The notes under the pieces: generated by a model
Seen by the model: only the letters and a program-made list of their open reading frames with translations
What the model was told of the DNA's origin: nothing
Databases searched by the model: none
From: an uncultured Actinomycetes bacterium
GTDB lineage: Bacteria > Actinomycetota > Actinomycetes > S36-B12
Length of the DNA: 10,701 bases
Direction: 5' to 3'
NCBI GenBank assembly: GCA_913061025.1
Contig: CAJXUJ010000031.1
Span: forward strand, 1-10,701
Shown here: positions 6,813 to 10,701 of the stretch, piece by piece
Layout of the letters: every line of letters begins with the position of its first letter
How positions within the stretch are numbered: position 1 is the first letter of the stretch
Program-made: the position numbers and the translations under genes

Positions 6813-7382
6813 ATGGTCAATTTGACGAGGATCTACACCCGAACCGGCGACGACGGCACCACATCCCTCGGGGATATGAGCCGGACCGGGAAGAACGATC
6901 CTCGCCTGAAGGCCTACGCCGACGTCGACGAGGCGAACTGCGCGATCGGCGTGGTCCTGGCGCAGAGCGGCCTAGACGACGACGTTCAGGCCCTGTTGAC
7001 CACTATCCAAAACGACCTCTTCGATGTGGGTGCGGACCTGTGCACCCCGGTGGTCGAGGAACCCGAGCACCCGCCGCTGCGGATCACCGATGCCTACATC
7101 GAGGCCATCGAGCAGGCGTGCGATGAGTACAACGAGCGCCTGGAACCTCTCCGCTCCTTCGTGCTGCCGGGCGGTACACCCGCCGCGGCTCACCTGCACG
7201 TGGCGCGGACCGTGGTCCGACGCGCGGAGCGCTCCACCTGGGGTGCTCTGGACATGTACCACGGTGGAATGAACCCGTTGACCGCCACGTACCTCAATCG
7301 ACTGTCGGATCTGCTGTTCATCCTCGCGCGGGTAGCCAACGCCGGAAACGACGTCCTCTGGCAACCCGGCGCCCGCTCCTAA
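6813..7382 (+). CDS. pduO: ATP:cob(I)alamin adenosyltransferase, PduO type
   Basis: A 189-residue cytoplasmic enzyme that transfers the adenosyl group of ATP to cob(I)alamin to make adenosylcobalamin. The N-terminal ATP loop TRTGDDGTT (9-17) is followed by RLKAYADVDEANCAIG (31-46). The C-terminal half has FVLPGGTPAAAHLHVART (116-133), RRAER (136-140) and YLNRLSDLLF (160-169). These are the expected motifs of the PduO/MMAB trimeric family, and length is normal for the single-domain form. The symbol is used in the sense of this family; many annotations call it cob(I)yrinic acid a,c-diamide adenosyltransferase. It is divergent from murA, and the ecm gene 1.7 kb away encodes an enzyme that depends on its product. 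The start at 6813 fits the upstream -10 element. Confidence 0.96.
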   Translation: MVNLTRIYTRTGDDGTTSLGDMSRTGKNDPRLKAYADVDEANCAIGVVLAQSGLDDDVQALLTTIQNDLFDVGADLCTPVVEEPEHPPLRITDAYIEAIEQACDEYNERLEPLRSFVLPGGTPAAAHLHVARTVVRRAERSTWGALDMYHGGMNPLTATYLNRLSDLLFILARVANAGNDVLWQPGARS

Positions 7383-7469
7383 CCCTTTTTCCCGCACTCC
7401 GGGGGATCGACCGTCTTTTCCCCGCTATCGCTGCGTGCTTTCGCCTTTTTCCCAGGGTCGAAATCGCCA
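7383..7469. other. Convergent intergenic region with three phased T-runs
   Basis: This 87-base gap separates the ends of the adenosyltransferase and cytochrome genes. No stable hairpin was found. On the plus strand there are three pyrimidine runs of the form (T)TTTTCCC beginning at 7386, 7416 and 7446, exactly 30 bases apart. They could help end the plus-strand transcript, but without a stem before them this is only a possibility. The bases between the runs are not repeated. Confidence 0.4.
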
Positions 7470-8096
7470 CTACCCCACGATGGACGACGACGCTTCCGGC
7501 GCTGCCGACACCGATGATTCCGCGGGCGCGGGAACGCGTTGCGGCCGTGCTGGTGCCGGAACGAATCCCCGCGCGATCAGCCCGAAGATCAACAAAGCCG
7601 ATGCGGTGATGAGCAGCCCGATCGACCACTCGGTCATGGCGTCCGTCCCGGCCAGTACGTAGTGCGCCGTCGCCAGAGGCCACGCTGAGTACGCGATGAC
7701 GTGAGTCTTGGCGAAGATCTTCGCGCCGTTCTTGCCCAGCCGCTGCCGAATACGTCCGACGACGCTGACGGGAAGCATCAACCACATCGCAATTACGCCC
7801 AGCGAAACCGCGAACGGCTCCCAGGGTGCGATCCCTGGGATGAAGAGCTGCGGAATCGTGAACGCAACTACCGGATCCACCACCAGCAGGACGAGGTGGA
7901 TGGCAAGGAACGCCAGCGCCAGCGAACCGAGCCAGCGGTGCATGTTCAACAGCACCGGCGGCTTGACTCCGGTTCCCAGCAGTCGAGTCCGTAGCAGCAG
8001 ACCCCACAGGACCACAGCTGTCAGCAGACCCCACGCCGTTACACCCGATGCTCGAATGCCCAGCCAGGTCCAGGGGATCTCAATCGCCGTATTCAT
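7470..8096 (-). CDS. Ferric-reductase-like transmembrane cytochrome (haem-binding membrane domain only)
   Basis: A 208-residue integral membrane protein starting at ATG 8096, one base shared with the apbE stop (TGATG). The longer upstream frame only shadows apbE. About five hydrophobic helices are visible, near residues 18-38, 53-73, 95-118, 130-150 and 157-177. H53 and H67 form HX13H, and H132 and H145 form HX12H. This is the spacing of the two haem-ligand pairs in ferric reductases and NADPH oxidases, so two b-type haems are likely. There is no FAD or NAD(P)H domain, so electrons must come from another protein or the quinone pool, as in YedZ/MsrQ-like proteins. The C-terminal tail (178-208) is Pro/Ala/Ser-rich. 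It is the last gene of the PepSY-coiled coil-apbE set, and its coupling to apbE points to a flavin/haem electron-transfer role. Confidence 0.86.
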   Translation of the reverse strand: MNTAIEIPWTWLGIRASGVTAWGLLTAVVLWGLLLRTRLLGTGVKPPVLLNMHRWLGSLALAFLAIHLVLLVVDPVVAFTIPQLFIPGIAPWEPFAVSLGVIAMWLMLPVSVVGRIRQRLGKNGAKIFAKTHVIAYSAWPLATAHYVLAGTDAMTEWSIGLLITASALLIFGLIARGFVPAPARPQRVPAPAESSVSAAPEASSSIVG

Positions 8097-9049
8097 CACG
8101 CCACCTCCGATGTTGCCCACATGCGGGCGAAGTCGTCTCTCATCACGCGGTCCTGACCCAGCACGACCGCCGCGAAGCCTGAGGGCAGCGACGCGATAGT
8201 CGCCTCTGGTTGGACCACACACGAGGTTGCCCACACCTCGCACTCCCACGCACGATCCCCCGACACCGTTGCCTGCACGACGGCTTCATCGGTGCTGACA
8301 CCCGTCGTGGGGTCGAGAACGTGGTGCCGCGATTCCGCCCATCGACGAGTCTTGGTCGTGGACGTGGCAATTCCTGCATGCTCGATGCCGGACTTCCATC
8401 GGGCCTGCCCAACGAACGTTCCGGATTCAGGGCTTCGCTCGTCGCGGATGCTGACGATCCATTCCTCGTCCTCACCGGGCGTTCCCGAGAGAGCGATGTC
8501 ACCGCCGAGATCAACGAGAACTCCATCGACACCCGTCGAACGCAGTTCGTCGACGACAATGTCCGCAGCCAAGCCCTTGCCGATCGCCCCGGGATCGAGT
8601 CCCAAACCGGCCGGGAGCTCAATCTCTTGATCAAGAACGACGACGTTTGCCATGCCTGGGACCGTCGCTGGAGTAACGGATGCGCCGACTACAAAGTCGG
8701 ATGCGATGACCTGGGTGAAGTCTCGGTCGTACCCGTGCGAGCGAATCGCATGCAGGATCGATGGGTCGAAGGCACCCGAGGTCATCTCCCAACCCCGTCG
8801 CATGGCGCTGACCAGAGTCACGGTGTCATCCGAGACGGGAAGCGAACCCTTACCTGCCGCCTCGTTCAACCGGCTGAGTTCACTGGTGTCCAAGAAGCGA
8901 CTCCACAGTTGCTCGAGAAGTCGCACGCGACCGACGCCTAGGTCGGCGACGTCTTCGATGGCGCTTTCGCTACCGCTTCCGAAGACGACGACCGAACAGG
9001 CTGTTCCCATTGCGCGGAAGGTCCGCTCGGCTCGCATGCTTCTGCTCAT
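8096..9049 (-). CDS. apbE: ApbE-family FAD:protein FMN transferase
   Basis: A 317-residue protein starting at ATG 9049, chosen because GAGGAA (9061-9056) lies six bases upstream; the frame open to 9400 is a shadow of the previous gene. ApbE enzymes transfer FMN from FAD to a Thr/Ser of an extracytoplasmic acceptor in a Mg-dependent reaction. Landmarks are FRAMGTACSV (11-20), SGAFDPSI (91-98), LDPGAIGKGLAADI (151-164), VLVDLGGDIALSG (177-189) and RHHVLDPTTG (241-250). The late helix reads WECEVWATSCVV (268-279), so the usual acidic metal-site residue of the 'ADA.AT' motif is Glu-like here. No clear signal peptide or lipobox is seen at the N-terminus, so the enzyme may act inside or be exported unusually; this is unresolved. 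It starts one base after the coiled-coil gene and overlaps the cytochrome gene by one base. Confidence 0.92.
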   Translation of the reverse strand: MSRSMRAERTFRAMGTACSVVVFGSGSESAIEDVADLGVGRVRLLEQLWSRFLDTSELSRLNEAAGKGSLPVSDDTVTLVSAMRRGWEMTSGAFDPSILHAIRSHGYDRDFTQVIASDFVVGASVTPATVPGMANVVVLDQEIELPAGLGLDPGAIGKGLAADIVVDELRSTGVDGVLVDLGGDIALSGTPGEDEEWIVSIRDERSPESGTFVGQARWKSGIEHAGIATSTTKTRRWAESRHHVLDPTTGVSTDEAVVQATVSGDRAWECEVWATSCVVQPEATIASLPSGFAAVVLGQDRVMRDDFARMWATSEVA

Positions 9050-9050
9050 C

Positions 9051-9674
9051 TCAACTTCCTCGGGTCTGCGCCTGCGGCTTCGCGACGTTCGGGGCCGCAG
9101 CCGGTTTGGGCGCCGGCTTGGCAGCTGGCTTGGGTACCGGCTTCGTAACGGCCTTGGGTGCCGGTTGCGAAGGTTGCGCCGACTGAGTTTTATTCGAAGC
9201 CTGGGGAGCCGAAGAGTTCTTCGTGCTCGAGGACTTCTGACTGGAAGACTTCTTGGTGCTCGAAGTCTTCGCCGGGACAGTGGTACCCGATCCCGCCTTC
9301 GCCATCGCATCCGCCGAGGCCTGCAGTTTCGCGGCAGCGTCGAGGAGTTCCTTGTGATACGCCTCGAGTTTGGCGCGTTCAACCTCGAGCGCCCGGGCAT
9401 ATTGGTCGAGCTGCTCCTCGGTCAGACCTGATGTCGACGTTGCCACCGGTGCCGTAGTGGTGTCCGCAACACCATTCGCCGAGGTGTCGACCGCGGTCAT
9501 GTCGACTTGAGGTTCAGCTGCCGCAGCGTCACCTACGGCTCGAACTCCAACGACGCCCACCAGCCCAAGGCACGTGGCTCCGGCCAGGCCTACCGCCCAA
9601 ACCTTGTCCGCGGTGCCCTGGCGTCCGCGCGACGGCTTGCGTTCAGAACTACGTCCGGCTGCGTGCTTAGTCAT
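9051..9674 (-). CDS. Membrane-anchored coiled-coil protein with basic Lys/Pro/Ala-rich tail
   Basis: I do not recognise this 207-residue protein. Residues 1-23 are basic and probably cytoplasmic, and 25-47 are a hydrophobic segment (KVWAVGLAGATCLGLVGVVG) acting as anchor or uncleaved signal. Residues 50-83 form a Thr/Ala-rich spacer. Residues 84-127 are a strong amphipathic helix, likely coiled coil (LTEEQLDQYARALEVERAKL onward). Residues 130-167 are rich in Ser/Lys/Thr, and 168-207 are a Pro-Ala-Lys repeat region (KPVPKPAAKPAPKP). The C-terminal 80 residues therefore carry many Lys and almost no acidic residues. The start is taken as ATG 9674, which overlaps the PepSY stop as ATGACTAA and has GGGATGG just upstream. 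Other in-frame ATGs lie further up, inside the Asp tract. It may scaffold the neighbouring ApbE and cytochrome proteins; this is a guess from position. Confidence 0.75.
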   Translation of the reverse strand: MTKHAAGRSSERKPSRGRQGTADKVWAVGLAGATCLGLVGVVGVRAVGDAAAAEPQVDMTAVDTSANGVADTTTAPVATSTSGLTEEQLDQYARALEVERAKLEAYHKELLDAAAKLQASADAMAKAGSGTTVPAKTSSTKKSSSQKSSSTKNSSAPQASNKTQSAQPSQPAPKAVTKPVPKPAAKPAPKPAAAPNVAKPQAQTRGS

Positions 9675-10410
9675 CGTCGCCATCCCGCTCATCGTGATCG
9701 TCGTCATCGTCATCGTCGTCATCGTCATCGTCGTCGTGATCGTCGTCGTGATCGTCATCGTCGTAGCGATCGTCGTCGTAGTCATCGTCGTCGTCGTAGG
9801 TCGCTGCCGGCTTGGGTGCCGGAGCTGCCTTGTCCACGACCCAGTCGTAAACAACGCCAGTGGTCGCTTCGACGTATCCGGTCACCACCGACCCGTCCGA
9901 CCGCTCGATCTGGACGGCAAAAGCGTCGTACCCGGCATGCTGGACGCGATTGGTCTGGAGCACTGTCCCCGCGGTCGCCGCGGTAGCTGCCTGCCTCGCC
10001 TGGCGCGCCGAGATGGTCGCTACCGGTTCACTTGATGGCTCTTCGCTCACCGTTGCCTTCGGGGTTGGCTTGGCAGTCTCGTCGGAAGTTGAGCGTGTGG
10101 GAGTCGGGGTGGAGTCCTCAGTAGCCTCCACCGTGGTCTCCCGAGCCGTGACCGGAGCAGGTTCGACCGGCTGGGGCACCACGATCGTGGGCAACGGTGT
10201 CGAATCGACAGAAGGCAAAGCCTCCGCCGTCGGATCGGCGACGACGGTGGGAGCAGGCTGCGAGCTGCTGACCGTGGCTGCCACGATGGGTGCGTTCTCC
10301 GTGGTGGTGCCCGACGCCGCCGCGTTGATAACGGCGACTCCCGCTACCGATCCTGCTACGAGGACTCCTGCGGCCGCCGCGGATATCGCGATTGCACTCC
10401 GGCGCTCCAT
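9667..10410 (-). CDS. Exported PepSY-like protein with poly-Asp/His C-terminal tail
   Basis: A 247-residue protein whose start at ATG 10410 is fixed by a strong AGAAGGAGA four bases upstream. Residues 1-32 are a signal peptide or anchor: ERR followed by a long Ala/Val-rich stretch. Residues 33-130 form a Thr/Pro/Ser-rich linker typical of a cell-wall-spanning segment. Residues 133-193 resemble a PepSY domain: ISARQARQAATAATAGTV, then a beta pair (AFAVQIERSDGSVVTGYVEA), then TTGVVYDWVVD. Residues 205-247 form an extreme acidic tail with 33 Asp, 3 His and 3 Tyr, including 13 Asp in a row (226-238). Proteins of this type are often paired with two-component systems in actinobacteria, as here. Binding of divalent or ferric metal is plausible for the tail. 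It is the first gene of the apbE set and faces a response regulator gene. Confidence 0.82.
   Translation of the reverse strand: MERRSAIAISAAAAGVLVAGSVAGVAVINAAASGTTTENAPIVAATVSSSQPAPTVVADPTAEALPSVDSTPLPTIVVPQPVEPAPVTARETTVEATEDSTPTPTRSTSDETAKPTPKATVSEEPSSEPVATISARQARQAATAATAGTVLQTNRVQHAGYDAFAVQIERSDGSVVTGYVEATTGVVYDWVVDKAAPAPKPAATYDDDDDYDDDRYDDDDHDDDHDDDDDDDDDDDDDHDERDGDDD
9670..9799. repeat. GAC/GAT trinucleotide-repeat tract encoding the Asp tail
   Basis: Nearly all codons across this stretch of the PepSY gene are GAC or GAT, with a few CAC, TAC and CGx interruptions, so the plus strand reads as gtc/atc triplets. The mix of two codons means it is not a pure microsatellite, yet it could still expand or shrink in three-base steps without loss of frame. 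The minus-strand +1 frame through the tract is also open and contains repeated ATGs in frame with the downstream gene. Confidence 0.85.
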
Positions 10411-10414
10411 GATG

Positions 10415-10423
10415 TCTCCTTCT
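10415..10423 (-). promoter_or_regulatory. Strong Shine-Dalgarno of the PepSY gene
   Basis: Minus-strand AGAAGGAGA is followed by CATC and then ATG 10410. It is the best ribosome-binding site in the window and contrasts with the apparently leaderless ecm, murA and adenosyltransferase genes. It fixes the start of the PepSY protein. Confidence 0.85.
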
Positions 10424-10475
10424 AGGTCTGTTGCGGGCCCTCGTGTGCCGAAGGTCCGGTTCTTCGTATGTCCCC

Positions 10476-10508
10476 AAGGTAGGTGGGGCACCCGAAAGGG
10501 GGCGTCAA
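10476..10508 (-). promoter_or_regulatory. Tentative promoter of the PepSY-apbE operon
   Basis: Minus-strand TTGACG (10508-10503) resembles a -35 box and abuts the tandem operator repeat. The best TANNNT downstream is TACCTT (10481-10476), but the 21-base spacer is long. This geometry would suit a weak promoter that needs an activator bound at the adjoining repeats. The exact -10 is uncertain. Confidence 0.35.
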
Positions 10509-10529
10509 GCCGAGGTAAAGCTGAGGTAA
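10508..10529. promoter_or_regulatory. 11-bp tandem direct repeat, likely response-regulator operator
   Basis: AGCCGAGGTAA (10508-10518) is followed immediately by AGCTGAGGTAA (10519-10529), ten of eleven bases identical with an 11-base period. OmpR/PhoB-family regulators bind as head-to-tail dimers on direct repeats of about this period. The site lies between the PepSY gene and an OmpR-type regulator gene and touches the candidate -35 of the PepSY gene, the usual position for an activator. Confidence 0.65.
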
Positions 10530-10591
10530 GGCCTACAGCGATCGACAGCAGGAGGGTCAAGTAGCGCCTGCATTCGTGGGACCATTTACCC

Positions 10592-10701
10592 ATGCGGGCC
10601 CTGGTTGTCGAAGACGATCCTTCTGTTTCCGAACCATTGATCTCCGGACTCGAGCGCAATGGGATCGAGACAACCCACGTGGCCTACGCCACCCAGGTGG
10701 T
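10592..10701 (+). CDS. OmpR/PhoB-type response regulator, N-terminal part (cut by window edge)
   Basis: Thirty-six codons are visible from ATG 10592, reading MRALVVEDDPSVSEPLISGL and then ERNGIETTHVAYATQV before the edge. The first strand ending in EDD (residues 7-9) supplies the acidic residues of a receiver-domain phosphorylation pocket. The following helix and strand match OmpR-family regulators. The phospho-accepting Asp and the DNA-binding domain lie outside the window. A sensor kinase gene probably follows. The gene is divergent from the PepSY-apbE set and shares a 181-base intergenic region with it, so regulation of that set and self-regulation are likely. The ribosome-binding site is weak (GGGA about ten bases upstream). 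Confidence 0.85.
   Translation, partial: MRALVVEDDPSVSEPLISGLERNGIETTHVAYATQV

Noticed and set aside
8097..8249. N-terminal extension of the cytochrome to 259 residues
   Set aside because: It overlaps the conserved end of ApbE; ATG 8096 with the TGATG junction and the family-like MNTAIEIPWTWLGIRASG start is better.
9050..9400. N-terminal extension of ApbE to 434 residues
   Set aside because: The extension is Arg/Ser/Pro low-complexity and shadows the coiled-coil gene in another frame; ATG 9049 has a good Shine-Dalgarno and the correct family start.
9670..9799. CRISPR-like or non-coding satellite array
   Set aside because: The triplet periodicity stays in frame with the PepSY gene and ends at its stop codon; there are no spacers.
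9574..10035. Plus-strand frame encoding a long Ile/Val run resembling a membrane helix
   Set aside because: It is the complement of the GAC/GAT tract of the PepSY gene; the hydrophobic run is an artefact of reading gtc/atc triplets.
10472..10488. CCCCA...TGGGG short hairpin in the regulator intergenic region
   Set aside because: A five-base stem in G+C-rich DNA with no T-run is expected by chance; it also overlaps the tentative -10 and cannot be assigned a role.

Overview
The window looks like chromosomal DNA of an actinobacterium (Actinomycetota). Codon use is G+C-rich. The gene families (NucS, a single-chain ethylmalonyl-CoA mutase, a MurA with Asp in place of the usual Cys, a PduO-type adenosyltransferase beside murA) and the mix of leaderless and Shine-Dalgarno genes all fit that phylum. 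I cannot name a genus from the sequence. No rRNA, tRNA, CRISPR or insertion sequence was seen.

Region 1 (1-5055, minus strand) is one probable operon read right to left: ethylmalonyl-CoA mutase (ecm/meaA), mismatch endonuclease nucS, a double-domain 3-hydroxybutyryl-CoA dehydrogenase, a small zinc-ribbon protein, and the start of an alpha/beta hydrolase that runs off the left edge. Gaps are 21, 21 and 13 bases, followed by a 4-base overlap. Two products are acyl-CoA enzymes of the kind used in the ethylmalonyl-CoA route of acetyl-CoA/C4 metabolism. nucS sits between them.

Region 2 (5056-7382) holds a small membrane protein with a DUF2007-like tail (plus strand), murA (minus strand, 3' ends overlapping) and an ATP:cob(I)alamin adenosyltransferase (plus strand, divergent from murA). 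The adenosyltransferase makes the adenosylcobalamin that the mutase needs. The genes ecm, murA and the adenosyltransferase all have a TANNNT hexamer followed by exactly six bases and then the start codon. That is the geometry of leaderless actinobacterial promoters.

Region 3 (7470-10701) is the most unusual part: a tightly coupled minus-strand set of four genes divergent from an OmpR-type response regulator. In order of transcription they encode a PepSY-like exported protein ending in a tail of 33 Asp in 43 residues; a membrane-anchored coiled-coil protein ending in a Lys/Pro/Ala-rich basic tail; an ApbE-type FAD:protein FMN transferase; and a five-helix ferric-reductase-like cytochrome with the HX13H and HX12H haem motifs. 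A perfect-register 11-bp tandem repeat between the regulator and the PepSY gene is a likely operator. Together this suggests a regulated, membrane-bound flavin/haem electron-transfer or metal-related module. No standard FMN-binding acceptor domain is encoded in the window, so the flavinylation target is unknown.
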